Below, in pieces: positions 9,413 through 18,134 of a stretch of 64,000 nucleotides of DNA (position 1 is the first letter of the stretch; the number at the start of each line of letters is the position of its first letter). Source of the DNA: Heritagella_A intestinalis. GTDB taxonomy: Bacteria; Bacillota; Clostridia; Oscillospirales; Acutalibacteraceae. The stretch covers positions 42,980-106,979 of the forward strand of contig CAJFQF010000005.1 in the NCBI GenBank assembly GCA_904418995.1, written 5' to 3'. A model generated the notes under the pieces. That model ran no database searches. It was not told the DNA's origin and saw only the letters and a program-made list of their open reading frames with translations. A program made the position numbers and the translations under genes.

Positions 9413-10138
9413 ATGAAGACCGTCAGTAAAACAGATATTGGGCTTGTGAGAAGCTCCAACCAGGATGCCTGCGGCTGCGGCCTTTTGGCCGATGGCGCCT
9501 GGGCGGTAGTGTGTGATGGAATGGGCGGGGCCAACGGCGGGAATGTGGCCAGTTCCATGGCACTCTCCTGCTTTGAAGAGCAAATCCGCCGGGAATATCA
9601 GCCGGGCGCTTCGGATGAAGAGGTGCGGCGCCTGCTGGTGACCACCGCGGACATGGCCAATGTGCGCATCTACCGAGCAGCCTTGCAGGACCCGGAGCTC
9701 TCCGGAATGGGGACCACCTTGGTAGCGATTCTTGTATCTGGTGGAAAAGCGCATATTGTCCACGCGGGGGACAGCCGGGCTTACAAGATTTCCCGTTCGG
9801 GTGTGAAGCAGCTGACGGTAGATCATTCCATGGTGCAGGAAATGCTCAATCGAGGGGATATTACCCGGGAGGAAGCAGCTCACCATCCCCACAAAAATAT
9901 CATTACCCGGGCCCTGGGGGTCTTGGATATGGTGGATGTGGATTATACCCAGCTGGATTTTGGCCCCGGAGAGACCCTGTTGGCCTGTTCCGACGGCCTG
10001 AGCAATTATGTTCATGCAGAGCAGATGTACCAGTGCGCTTCGGCCCATCAGGGCCAGGAGCTGGCAGACGCCCTGGTGCAGGCGGCTTTGGCGGGCGGCG
10101 GCAGCGATAATATCACTGTGGCCCTGATAGAGAATTGA
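9413..10138 (+). CDS. prpC: PP2C-type serine/threonine phosphatase (Stp/PrpC)
   Basis: Dephosphorylates targets of the neighbouring PASTA kinase. The first metal-binding motif VCDGMGGANGG has Asp35; later motifs HAGDSRAY, ITRALG, LLACSDGLSNYV and GGSDNITV are all in place. The protein is 241 residues. The ATG at 9413 is set by the family start MKTVSKTDIGLVRSSNQD, although AAGAAAGGA lies a rather long 13 bases upstream; the nearer ATG at 9399 is out of frame and stops at once. Confidence 0.96.
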   Translation: MKTVSKTDIGLVRSSNQDACGCGLLADGAWAVVCDGMGGANGGNVASSMALSCFEEQIRREYQPGASDEEVRRLLVTTADMANVRIYRAALQDPELSGMGTTLVAILVSGGKAHIVHAGDSRAYKISRSGVKQLTVDHSMVQEMLNRGDITREEAAHHPHKNIITRALGVLDMVDVDYTQLDFGPGETLLACSDGLSNYVHAEQMYQCASAHQGQELADALVQAALAGGGSDNITVALIEN

Positions 10139-10162
10139 CAGCAGAGATAGGAGTGTAATTTC

Positions 10163-12232
10163 ATGGATAAGTATACGGGAAAGCGCCTGGACGGCCGGTA
10201 TGAGATTCATGAGCTGTTGGGAGTCGGCGGCATGGCGGTGGTCTACCGCGCTTATGACACCATTGATGACCGGATGGTTGCCATTAAAATTTTAAAGGAT
10301 GAATTTGCTGGGAACAGCGATTTCCTCCGCCGCTTCCGCAATGAATCCAAGGCCATCGCCGTGTTGTCCCATCCCAACATTGTCAAGGTCTATGATGTCA
10401 GCTTTGGCGACCGGATTCAGTACATCGTGATGGAATATGTGGACGGCATTACCCTGAAGCAGTATTTGGATCAGCAGAAGGAAACGGTCCCCTGGAAAGA
10501 GGCCCTTCACTTTACGGTGCAGATTCTCCGGGCCCTCCAGCATGCCCACGAAAAGGGCATTGTCCACCGGGATATTAAGCCCCAAAATATCATGCTCCTC
10601 CAGGACGGCACCATCAAGGTGATGGACTTCGGCATTGCCCGGTTCGCCCGCAGCGAGACCCGGACCATGACCGATAAGGCCATCGGCTCTGTCCACTACA
10701 TCGCGCCGGAGCAGGCCAGGGGAGACGTTACCGATGAGCGGGCCGATATTTATTCGGTAGGCGTCATGCTTTATGAAATGCTTACCGGCCGCCTGCCCTT
10801 TGAGGCGGACAATGCCGTTTCCGTGGCCATTATGCAGCTGCAGGCCAACCCCACCCTGCCCCGGGACATTAACCCGGATATCCCCGAAGGGCTCCAGGAA
10901 ATCACCATGAAGGCTATGCAGAAGGCGCCTTCCCAGCGGTATCAGTCCGCGGCGGAAATGCTCCAGGACATCGAGACGTTCCGGCGGAATCCTGCTGTCC
11001 GGTTTGACTACAAATATTTTGTGGATGACACCCCCACCAGATATGTCAATGCCATTGAAAATGTCAAAGGAAGCACCGGTCCCCTGTCCTATAATGACGA
11101 TTATGAGTATGAAGAGGATTTGGGGAAAAAGAAGGGTTCCAAAAAGACCAAGATGATTTTGGCCGGTATCGGCACCGCGTTTTTGATTATGCTGGTCATT
11201 TTGGGCGTATTCTTTATTGTGAATCAGAACAACCAGTCCGCTGGGGAAGAGGATACCGTGGTGGTGCCCAACTTTATCGGCATGGTGTATCAGGATGAAA
11301 TTTTGGACAATGAAAAATATGCGGATTTCACCTTCACTTTGCAGGAGGGCAACGACCCGGAACAGGATCCCGGCGTGGTGCTTCAGCAGAGCCCCAACGA
11401 GGGCATCGAGGTGAAAAAGGGCAGAGAGATCGTCCTGACCATCAATCAGGGGGATGAGCCGGTGAAAATCCCTGAGGTGGCCGGCATGACCGAAGATGAT
11501 GCGGTGGAAGCCCTGCGGAACATGGATCTGATTCCCAAAGTGGTAACCGTGATGGATGAAGAAGTGGGCCAGGGCTATGTGATTGAAACGGACCCGGCAG
11601 AGGGCAGTGAAGTAGACGCCGGCAGCCAGGTGACGGTCTATGTCAGCGGCGGCCCGGAGGAGAATATCTCGGTTCCCGCTGTGATCGATAAATCTCTGGA
11701 TGCGGCCCGCGCGGAGATCATCGCCGCCGGCCTGACGGTGGGTGAGCTGATTCCCCAGGACGACAGCGATAAGCCTGCCAATACCGTCATTGAGACCAAT
11801 CCGCTGCCCGGCGTCAAGGTGGCCAGCGGCACCAAGGTGGATATTATCTACAGCTCCGGCCAGCAGTCCGTCAAGACCGTGGAGGTGTTCCTGGCCCTGC
11901 CCGATGTCTCCAATGACATTGATGTGAAGGTCTATGTGGACGGGAAGCTGGACAATGACCAGAGCGGCACTATCAACCCCAATGCTACCTCCAACCCGGG
12001 CCTCTACACCCTGACCTTTGAGGGCACCAGCGGTACCCAGACTCTCCAGGTAACTCTGGACGGCCAGAACTACGCTACCTTTACCCTGGACTTTGATTCC
12101 GGCAATGCCAGCCAGCAGGGAAGCTACGGGAATTACCAGCCGCCGCAGGATACCTCCTCAGAGGAGGAAAACGGGGGCGGCGGTGAGGCCGGCACCGGCA
12201 ACGGCGGCGGCCAAGGCGTCACCCGGGATTAA
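10163..12232 (+). CDS. prkC: PASTA-domain Ser/Thr protein kinase
   Basis: A membrane kinase that senses muropeptides or lipid II. The kinase domain (about 12-270) has the glycine loop LGVGGMAVVY, Lys42, HRD at 135-137 and DFG. A single transmembrane helix lies near 331-355. Outside the membrane are three PASTA repeats (VPNFIG..., IPEVAG..., VPAVIDK...), then an extra beta-rich segment of about 80 residues and a Gly/Glu-rich disordered tail, which are not part of the basic family layout. In B. subtilis PrkC drives spore germination. The order prpC-prkC-rsgA is the standard Firmicute set. Confidence 0.96.
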   Translation: MDKYTGKRLDGRYEIHELLGVGGMAVVYRAYDTIDDRMVAIKILKDEFAGNSDFLRRFRNESKAIAVLSHPNIVKVYDVSFGDRIQYIVMEYVDGITLKQYLDQQKETVPWKEALHFTVQILRALQHAHEKGIVHRDIKPQNIMLLQDGTIKVMDFGIARFARSETRTMTDKAIGSVHYIAPEQARGDVTDERADIYSVGVMLYEMLTGRLPFEADNAVSVAIMQLQANPTLPRDINPDIPEGLQEITMKAMQKAPSQRYQSAAEMLQDIETFRRNPAVRFDYKYFVDDTPTRYVNAIENVKGSTGPLSYNDDYEYEEDLGKKKGSKKTKMILAGIGTAFLIMLVILGVFFIVNQNNQSAGEEDTVVVPNFIGMVYQDEILDNEKYADFTFTLQEGNDPEQDPGVVLQQSPNEGIEVKKGREIVLTINQGDEPVKIPEVAGMTEDDAVEALRNMDLIPKVVTVMDEEVGQGYVIETDPAEGSEVDAGSQVTVYVSGGPEENISVPAVIDKSLDAARAEIIAAGLTVGELIPQDDSDKPANTVIETNPLPGVKVASGTKVDIIYSSGQQSVKTVEVFLALPDVSNDIDVKVYVDGKLDNDQSGTINPNATSNPGLYTLTFEGTSGTQTLQVTLDGQNYATFTLDFDSGNASQQGSYGNYQPPQDTSSEEENGGGGEAGTGNGGGQGVTRD

Positions 12233-12243
12233 GGCAGGTACCC

Positions 12244-13143
12244 ATGGAACAAAAAGGATTGCTTTTGAAATGTTTGGGCGGCTTCTATTATGTAGAGGCC
12301 GATGACGGGAAAACCTATGAATGCCGGGCACGGGGTATCTTCCGCAAGCGGGGGATGTCCCCCTATGCCGGGGATCGGGTGACGATTTCCACCCAGGAGG
12401 ACGGCACTGGCTCCATCGAGGCCATAGAGCCCCGGAAGAATTCCCTGATCCGGCCGCCGGTGGCCAATATGGATCAGCTGTTCATTGTGGTGGCCGTGCG
12501 GGAGCCCGCCCCAAGCACCCTGATTATCGACAAGACCATTGCCGCCGCTGAAAGCAAGGGGATCGAGCCGGTTTTGGTAATCTCTAAAACTGATTTGGAG
12601 GACGCCGGTTGGCTGTGCGAAATCTATGAAAAGGCCGGGATCCCCTGCGTCCCCGTCTCTTCCGTCACTGGGGAAGGGGTGGAGCGGATTCGGGCCATGC
12701 TGCAGGGGAAGCTCTCGGCGTTTACCGGGAATTCCGGCGTGGGGAAATCCACCCTCCTGAACCGGGTGGACCCCCGCCTTTCCCTGGAAACCGGAGAAAT
12801 CAGCCAAAAGCTGGGCCGTGGCCGGCACACCACCCGCCAGGTGGAGCTGCTTCCTTTGCCTGGAGGCGGCTATGTGGCGGATACCCCAGGGTTTTCCTCC
12901 ATTGACCTGGAGCGCTATGAGTTGATCCGGAAGGAGGACCTGCCCCATTGTTTCCGGGAATTTGTCCCGTATCTGGGGGAATGCCGGTTCACCAGCTGTT
13001 CCCATACCTGTGAGAAGGGCTGCGCCGTATTGGAGGCCGTGGAAGAGGGAAAGATTGCCCCTTCCCGCCACGAAAGCTATGTGACCATGTATCAGGAAGT
13101 GAAGGATATTAAGGAATGGCAAATGAAAGAAAAATCTGTGTGA
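12244..13143 (+). CDS. rsgA: Ribosome small subunit-dependent GTPase A (RsgA)
   Basis: A circularly permuted GTPase that helps 30S subunit maturation. The order G4 (VISKTDL), G1 (GNSGVGKST), G2, G3 (DTPGFSS) shows the permutation, preceded by an OB fold and followed by the Cys-His-Cys zinc site (CRFTSCSHTCEKGC). The length is 299 residues. The start is 12 bp after prkC, and the end overlaps the next gene by 28 bp. The gene rpe, often found between rsgA and thiN, is missing here. Confidence 0.97.
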   Translation: MEQKGLLLKCLGGFYYVEADDGKTYECRARGIFRKRGMSPYAGDRVTISTQEDGTGSIEAIEPRKNSLIRPPVANMDQLFIVVAVREPAPSTLIIDKTIAAAESKGIEPVLVISKTDLEDAGWLCEIYEKAGIPCVPVSSVTGEGVERIRAMLQGKLSAFTGNSGVGKSTLLNRVDPRLSLETGEISQKLGRGRHTTRQVELLPLPGGGYVADTPGFSSIDLERYELIRKEDLPHCFREFVPYLGECRFTSCSHTCEKGCAVLEAVEEGKIAPSRHESYVTMYQEVKDIKEWQMKEKSV

Positions 13144-13766
13144 TTCTTGGTTCCGCACCGGTGGAGGGGGATTGTATCCCCGAGGATCTCTGTGCAAAGG
13201 ACGCTTATCTCATTTGCGCTGACGGCGGCGTGGATACAGCGGCCCGGCTGGGCCTGCATCCGGACCTGATCGTGGGGGATTTCGACTCCCTGGAAGGAGA
13301 ACTGCCCCAGGACGTCGAGACCATCCACCTGCCTGTGGAAAAGGACGAAACCGACCTGCTTTATGGAGTGAAGGAGGGGTTTCGCCGGGGCTACAACCAG
13401 TTTGTACTGCTGGGGGCCTTGGGCGGGCCGCGGTTTGACCACTCCATTGCCTCTCTGTGCGTGCTCTCTTATATTGCGGACAGAGGTGGCCGGGGCGTGC
13501 TGGCAGATGGCAGGACGCGGGTGTTTGTGCTGAGCAGCGGCCGCCTGGTGTTTACGGATTTAAAGGGCTCCACCCTGTCGGTTTTTCCCTTTGGAGGCGA
13601 TACCTGCCGTGTGACCTATAAGGGGCTGCAGTATCCCCTGCTGGACTATACGCTGCAGCTCAATGATGCCCTGGGGGTCAGCAATTCTATTGTGGAGGAC
13701 CGGGCAGAGGTCCTTCTCCATCAAGGGCGGGCTTTGGTAATCCTGTTGGAAGCGGAAACTCCGTAA
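13116..13766 (+). CDS. thiN: Thiamine diphosphokinase
   Basis: Makes thiamine diphosphate from thiamine and ATP. The N-terminal catalytic domain carries the family motifs CADGGVDTA, DLIVGDFDSL, KDETDL and GALGGPRFDH; the C-terminal part is the beta-sandwich thiamine-binding domain. The length, 216 residues, is typical. It starts inside rsgA (28-bp overlap), with AAGGAATGG before the ATG, so expression is tied to the kinase operon. A terminator follows. Confidence 0.95.
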   Translation: MANERKICVILGSAPVEGDCIPEDLCAKDAYLICADGGVDTAARLGLHPDLIVGDFDSLEGELPQDVETIHLPVEKDETDLLYGVKEGFRRGYNQFVLLGALGGPRFDHSIASLCVLSYIADRGGRGVLADGRTRVFVLSSGRLVFTDLKGSTLSVFPFGGDTCRVTYKGLQYPLLDYTLQLNDALGVSNSIVEDRAEVLLHQGRALVILLEAETP

Positions 13767-13789
13767 CCCATGCAATTTCATCGTACCCG

Positions 13790-13838
13790 AAGCGGGAATC
13801 TCAGAGGACAAGCCAGTCCTCTGGGGCCCGCTTTTTTT
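13790..13838 (+). terminator. Intrinsic terminator after thiN
   Basis: An outer stem AGCGGG (13791-13796) with CCCGCT (13827-13832) encloses a second stem CAGAGGAC / GTCCTCTG, followed by seven T residues. It separates the kinase operon from the sporulation genes. Confidence 0.85.
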
Positions 13839-13847
13839 GCGTCCAAT

Positions 13848-13874
13848 TCATATTCCCTCTGAGGCCCTCATACA
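13848..13874 (+). promoter_or_regulatory. Probable sigma-E (mother-cell) promoter of sipL-spoIVA
   Basis: TCATATT (13848-13854) and CATACA (13869-13874, continuing CATACACAT) are spaced by 14 bases. This matches the known Bacillus/clostridial sigma-E pattern of KMATATT, 13-15 bases, CATACAMT. A start near 13882 would leave a short leader before the GAAGGAGAG ribosome site and the ATG at 13909. spoIVA belongs to the sigma-E regulon in species where it was studied. Confidence 0.7.
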
Positions 13875-13908
13875 CATAGGGTAGAATACCAGAGAAGGAG
13901 AGCATGAT

Positions 13909-15450
13909 ATGGAGTATACATTCAAACGGGCGGAGTATACGGACAGTGCCGTACTCTTCGATGGCTGCCAGGAACAGCCGCTGGATCTGGATGTGAGCCT
14001 TCCGGACTACTGCCCCGACATACAGCGAATTCTCAAATGCCAGGTTCTTCCCTGCATTTCCGGACATTCCCTCAATGGCGACCGATTGGAGACGGAAGGC
14101 GTAGTCCGGGTACGGGTCCTCTATTTGGATTCCCGGGAAGATACGGTGCGGTGCTGCGAGATGGAGAGCGGGTTCTCCTCAGTGATTCCCCTGCGGGAAA
14201 CGCCGGAGGCCGGGGCCGCCCAGGTGACCACCCGGCTGGAATATGTTAACTGCCGGGCGGCCAGCCCCCGGCGGCTGGATATTCACGGCGCCTTTTCCAT
14301 CTGCGCCCAGGTGCTGGAATCCCGCCGTCAGCCGGTGTGTACCCATTCGGAAGAGGAAGGGCTGGAACAGCGGTGTGAAACCCTTTCCGCCAGCGCTTTA
14401 GCGGGTTTGGGAGAGCAGCAGTTTACCCTGACGGAAACCCTGGAAATCAACAGCAGCAAGCCCCCGGCAGAAGCCATCCTGCGCAGCCGCTGCTATTGCG
14501 TGGTGCAGGATTTCCGGCCGGTATCCGGCAAGATTCTGGCAAAGGGAACGGTACGCCTGGAGGTGCTCTACACCTCGTCTTTGGACGGCAGCTCTTTGGA
14601 GCGGATGGACTTTGAGATTCCTTTCAGCCAGATGATCGATTGCCTGGGAGCCTCGGAGGAATGCCGGTGCAGCCTGCGCATGGAGGTGACCAATCACAGC
14701 ATTCAAATCCGCAGCGACGCCAATGGGGAGCCCATGCGCTTGGAAACGGAAGTCCGCATGAGTGCCTTTGCCCGGGCCTGCCGGGACCAGGAGCTCACCT
14801 TCGTCACCGACGCCTATTCCACCCAGTATGAGACGGAGCTGGACTATACCCAAATCCAGGTCAGCGGCCTGGACGATGTAGTGCAGGAGACAGCCATTGA
14901 AAAGGCTGCCATGGAACCGTCAGGGGAGCTGGGCCGGGTCATTGACGTCTGGAATGAGGTCAGCAATGTTTCCGGGGAAATCCAGAACGGGCAGATCACT
15001 TTTTCGGGAAAGATGAACCTTTGCCTCCTGGCCGCCGATAGCCAGGGCGTGCCCTTCTATCAGGAAAAGCTGGCGGATTTCTCCTTGAGCCGTGCCTGGA
15101 ATGGGCCGGAAGAGGACCGGCGGGTTTCCTGTTGGGCTCAGGTTGGGCCGGTGGGGTACCGCATTACCGGTGGTACCGGCTTGGAGCTTTCAGCGGAAAT
15201 TTTCTTGGGAGGCACTGTCACCCACACGGCCAGCCGCCGGGCGATTTCCGGGATGCATGGGGACGAAAGCCGGTGCAAAGAGGAAAACCGGGCGGTCCTC
15301 TCCCTGTATTACGCCTGTGAGCGGGAATCTTTGTGGGAGATTGCCCGGAGCCACGGCGTTTCGGTGCGCTCGCTGTGCGAGGAAAACGGCCTGGCCGGGC
15401 CGGAAGAATCCCTGACGGAAGGGCAGATGCTCCTGTTGGCCGCGCCCTGA
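13909..15450 (+). CDS. sipL: SipL-like spore-coat morphogenesis protein (SPOCS/DUF3794 + LysM)
   Basis: A 513-residue protein with an N-terminal domain and repeated DUF3794 (SPOCS) segments (LDVSLPDYCPDIQRILKC; YCVVQDFRPVSGKILAKGTV) ending in a LysM domain (about residues 465-511, YYACERESLWEIARSHGVS). This order is that of SipL, which in Clostridioides difficile binds the SpoIVA ATPase through its LysM domain and is needed for coat attachment. The next gene, 73 bp on, is spoIVA itself, which strongly supports the call. There is no signal peptide, consistent with a mother-cell cytoplasmic protein. Expression is likely from the sigma-E promoter just upstream. Confidence 0.9.
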   Translation: MEYTFKRAEYTDSAVLFDGCQEQPLDLDVSLPDYCPDIQRILKCQVLPCISGHSLNGDRLETEGVVRVRVLYLDSREDTVRCCEMESGFSSVIPLRETPEAGAAQVTTRLEYVNCRAASPRRLDIHGAFSICAQVLESRRQPVCTHSEEEGLEQRCETLSASALAGLGEQQFTLTETLEINSSKPPAEAILRSRCYCVVQDFRPVSGKILAKGTVRLEVLYTSSLDGSSLERMDFEIPFSQMIDCLGASEECRCSLRMEVTNHSIQIRSDANGEPMRLETEVRMSAFARACRDQELTFVTDAYSTQYETELDYTQIQVSGLDDVVQETAIEKAAMEPSGELGRVIDVWNEVSNVSGEIQNGQITFSGKMNLCLLAADSQGVPFYQEKLADFSLSRAWNGPEEDRRVSCWAQVGPVGYRITGGTGLELSAEIFLGGTVTHTASRRAISGMHGDESRCKEENRAVLSLYYACERESLWEIARSHGVSVRSLCEENGLAGPEESLTEGQMLLLAAP

Positions 15451-15523
15451 GGGCGGCGATACACTCTCCATTATTTGCGGGTTTCCGCCGGCAGCGGCGG
15501 CCGCGGAAAGGCATGGTTGGAAA

Positions 15524-17002
15524 ATGGAAGAAAGAAACATCTATCGCGACATCTCTCAGCGCACCAGCGGCGATATTTACATTGGGGTAGTGGGCCCGGT
15601 GCGCACTGGCAAGTCCACTTTTATCAAGAAATTCATGGATACTGTGGTCATTCCCCATATGGATTCCGACTACCTCCGGGACCGGGCGGTGGATGAAATG
15701 CCCCAGTCCGCTTCCGGCCGGACCATTATGACCACTGAGCCCAAGTTTATCCCGGAGAAGGCCGTCACCGTGCGCATTGACGAGTCGGCTTCCTTTGATG
15801 TGCGCCTGATTGACTGCGTGGGGTATATCGTCCCCAGCGCCTTGGGGTATATTGAAGGGGATCAGCCCCGGATGGTGATGACACCCTGGTATGAGGAGCC
15901 CATTCCCTTTAACATGGCGGCGGAGATCGGCACCAAAAAGGTCATCACAGAGCACTCCACCATTGGGCTGGTAATCACCACGGATGGCAGCATCAGCGAG
16001 ATTCCCCGGGAGGAGTATGAGGAGGCAGAGGAGCGGGTTATTCGGGAACTTCAGGAGATTCGCAAGCCCTTTGTGGTGCTTCTCAACTGCGTAGACCCCC
16101 GCTCCCCGGAAGCGGCGGAGCTGGCTGGCCGGCTTTCGGAAAAATACTGCGTGCCGGTGCTGCCGGTCAACTGCCTGGAAATGGACGAAGAAGCCGTTCG
16201 GGGCATCCTGGCCAAAATCCTCTATGAATTCCCGGTGCGGGAAATCCAGCTGGAAATGCCCCGGTGGATTTCCTCTCTGGAAAAGGGCCATTGGCTCCGG
16301 GAAGCCGTTTTCACCGCCCTCCGGGAGGCTGGGGGAAAGATCACCAAAATGCGGGAGGTCTCCGGGATGCTGCGGGAAATCTGCCGCTGTGAGCACATTG
16401 AGCGGGCGGAAATCATTTCGATTTCTCTGGGCAGCGGTCGGGCCAGCATCGCCTTGACCATGTCCTCCACCCTGTTCTACCGGATTCTCGGGGAAAAGAC
16501 CGGGATGGAAATCCACGACGAAGGAGCCCTGTTCCGTTCCCTGCAGGAGCTTTCCGCTGTGAAGAAAGAATATGAAAAAATTCGGCAGGCCTACGAGGAC
16601 GTCCAGGAAACCGGCTACGGCATTGTCATGCCCGATATTGACGAGCTGACCCTGGAAGAACCGGAGATTATCCGCCAGGGCAGTAAGTATGGTATCCGCC
16701 TGAAAGCCGCCGCCCCCTCCATTCACATGATGCGCACCCGCATCTGCACAGAGCTGACGCCCATTGTGGGTTCGGAACAGCAGTCTGAGGAACTGGTCAT
16801 GTACCTGCTCCGGGAGTTTGAGGAGAGTCCCAACAAGATTTGGGAGTCCAATATTTTTGGGAAGTCCCTCCACGATTTGGTCAACGAAGGGCTTCACAAC
16901 AAGCTCACCCGGATGCCGGAGGATGCTCGGGCGAAACTCCGGGAAACCATTGAGCGCATTATCAACGACGGGTGTAACGGCCTGATCTGCATTATTTTGT
17001 AA
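15524..17002 (+). CDS. spoIVA: Stage IV sporulation protein A (coat basement ATPase)
   Basis: A 492-residue cytoskeletal ATPase that polymerises on the outer forespore membrane as the base of the spore coat. The Walker A motif GPVRTGKST lies at 24-32, followed by the characteristic MDSDYLRDRAVDEMPQS and IDCVGYIVPSALGY segments; the C-terminus ends INDGCNGLICIIL, as family members do. The ATG has GGAAAATGG upstream, a modest ribosome site. It lies in one direction with sipL and with the membrane-protein/protease pair that follows with only a 16-bp gap. Confidence 0.98.
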   Translation: MEERNIYRDISQRTSGDIYIGVVGPVRTGKSTFIKKFMDTVVIPHMDSDYLRDRAVDEMPQSASGRTIMTTEPKFIPEKAVTVRIDESASFDVRLIDCVGYIVPSALGYIEGDQPRMVMTPWYEEPIPFNMAAEIGTKKVITEHSTIGLVITTDGSISEIPREEYEEAEERVIRELQEIRKPFVVLLNCVDPRSPEAAELAGRLSEKYCVPVLPVNCLEMDEEAVRGILAKILYEFPVREIQLEMPRWISSLEKGHWLREAVFTALREAGGKITKMREVSGMLREICRCEHIERAEIISISLGSGRASIALTMSSTLFYRILGEKTGMEIHDEGALFRSLQELSAVKKEYEKIRQAYEDVQETGYGIVMPDIDELTLEEPEIIRQGSKYGIRLKAAAPSIHMMRTRICTELTPIVGSEQQSEELVMYLLREFEESPNKIWESNIFGKSLHDLVNEGLHNKLTRMPEDARAKLRETIERIINDGCNGLICIIL

Positions 17003-17018
17003 TACGGAGGGAATGCCC

Positions 17019-17333
17019 TTGAACTGGGATGAGCAAAGATTTTTGGAAAAGCAAGCCCAGGTCCAGGCCCGGAAAGAATCCCCTGAAAATGTCCAGCAGA
17101 AAAAGGAAACCGGGCAAAGGGCAGCCCGGCGGGTGACTTTTATTCAGATTGCCGCCTGCCTGTTGGTGGCCCTGGCTGCGGGAGGCCTGCGGCTGGTTGG
17201 CGGGCCGGTTTATGAGACGGTTCGGGATTGGTACCAGGAGACCGTCCACCAATCTCTCATTGCCGGGGAGTCCTGGGAAGAAGCGGTGGAGAGCGTGGGG
17301 GCACAGCTGATCTCCCGGCTGAACGGGGGATGA
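17019..17333 (+). CDS. Small single-pass membrane protein, possible SpoIVFA-like partner
   Basis: About 104 residues: a charged N-terminal segment of about 45 residues rich in Gln, Glu, Lys and Arg, one hydrophobic helix (FIQIAACLLVALAAGGLRLV), then about 45 residues outside. TTG 17019 is preferred because GGAGG (17006-17010) is eight bases away; the ATG at 17013 is only two bases from it. The stop overlaps the next ATG (ATGA), so the two proteins are made together. In B. subtilis the membrane protein SpoIVFA is encoded directly before the protease SpoIVFB and holds it; this protein has a similar topology but lacks the peptidase-like domain of SpoIVFA. No sequence motif proves the relationship. 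Confidence 0.75.
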   Translation: MNWDEQRFLEKQAQVQARKESPENVQQKKETGQRAARRVTFIQIAACLLVALAAGGLRLVGGPVYETVRDWYQETVHQSLIAGESWEEAVESVGAQLISRLNGG

Positions 17334-17944
17334 TCGGCCTGCGTATCGGCGGCTGCCGGCTGGAATTCCATTTTGGGTTCGCCGCAGCCGCCGCTTTTCT
17401 GCTCTTGGCGGACCGCAGCGGGATTGGAATCGCCGGAGCAGCGGCGGCTATTCTTCACGAACTGGGCCATCTTGTTTGCATGAAGTGGCTGGGAGTACCC
17501 GCCGTGCGCATTAAGTGCGGCATTTTCGGCCTGGAAATCCTGGAGGAAAAGCGAGCCTGTAAGGGGTACCTGGCAGATGTATGCATTGCCCTAGCCGGGC
17601 CGTGTGCCAATGCGGCGGCATTTTTTCTGCTGCTACCCATACAATGGCTGTTTCCTTCAGAATTGGTAAGCCGGCTGTTGGGAGTCAACGCGGTGCTGGC
17701 GGCCTTCCATCTGCTGCCGGTGGAGCCCCTGGACGGCGGGCAGGCTTTGTATGCCGCTTTGTGCCGCCGGCTGCCGGTTTCCACAGCGGAGAGGCTGACT
17801 TCGGCGATCTCCTTCCTGACTCTGCTGCCTCTGGGGATTTTGGGATTCCTGGTACTCCTGCGTTCCCATTATAATTTTACCCTGCTGCTGGTCAGCGGTT
17901 ATCTGATGCTGATGATGCTGCTAAAGCGGGGCCGGTATTATTGA
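17330..17944 (+). CDS. M50 site-2 protease, minimal SpoIVFB-like
   Basis: A 204-residue polytopic membrane protein with the zinc motif HELGH at 43-47 and the second site LLPVEPLDGGQ with Asp135, the hallmarks of intramembrane site-2 proteases. SpoIVFB, the protease that activates pro-sigma-K, belongs to this family and also has a CBS domain; none is present here, which makes this a short form. The start ATG overlaps the upstream stop. Its place after spoIVA and its likely sigma-E co-expression suggest a sporulation role, with pro-sigma-K as an obvious candidate substrate; this is inference. Confidence 0.85.
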   Translation: MIGLRIGGCRLEFHFGFAAAAAFLLLADRSGIGIAGAAAAILHELGHLVCMKWLGVPAVRIKCGIFGLEILEEKRACKGYLADVCIALAGPCANAAAFFLLLPIQWLFPSELVSRLLGVNAVLAAFHLLPVEPLDGGQALYAALCRRLPVSTAERLTSAISFLTLLPLGILGFLVLLRSHYNFTLLLVSGYLMLMMLLKRGRYY

Positions 17945-17962
17945 AGGGAAAATTACCTGAAA

Positions 17963-17998
17963 AAATCGTCCCCTGGTTTGGCAGAGGACGATTTTTTA
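17963..17998. terminator. Bidirectional terminator between the protease gene and spoVM
   Basis: AAATCGTCC (17963-17971) pairs with GGACGATTT (17987-17995); T runs follow on both strands. It can end transcription of the sipL-spoIVA operon and, on the minus strand, of spoVM. Confidence 0.8.
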
Positions 17999-18134
17999 TG
18001 TTGCCGGCACCCAGTGCCGCCGGAAGTTTGCCGGCCTGGCTCCGCTTGCGATGTTTGCGGCGGAGTACCCGATGAAAGGGTCTCTGTTTGGGAGAAAACA
18101 GGCTGAGCTGACTGCGCTTTCCCGACATCAAGGT

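Noticed and set aside
15218..16897. A 559-codon minus-strand open frame across sipL and spoIVA
   Set aside because: spoIVA and sipL are clear on the plus strand with a promoter and ribosome sites; the antisense frame has no start signals or motifs.
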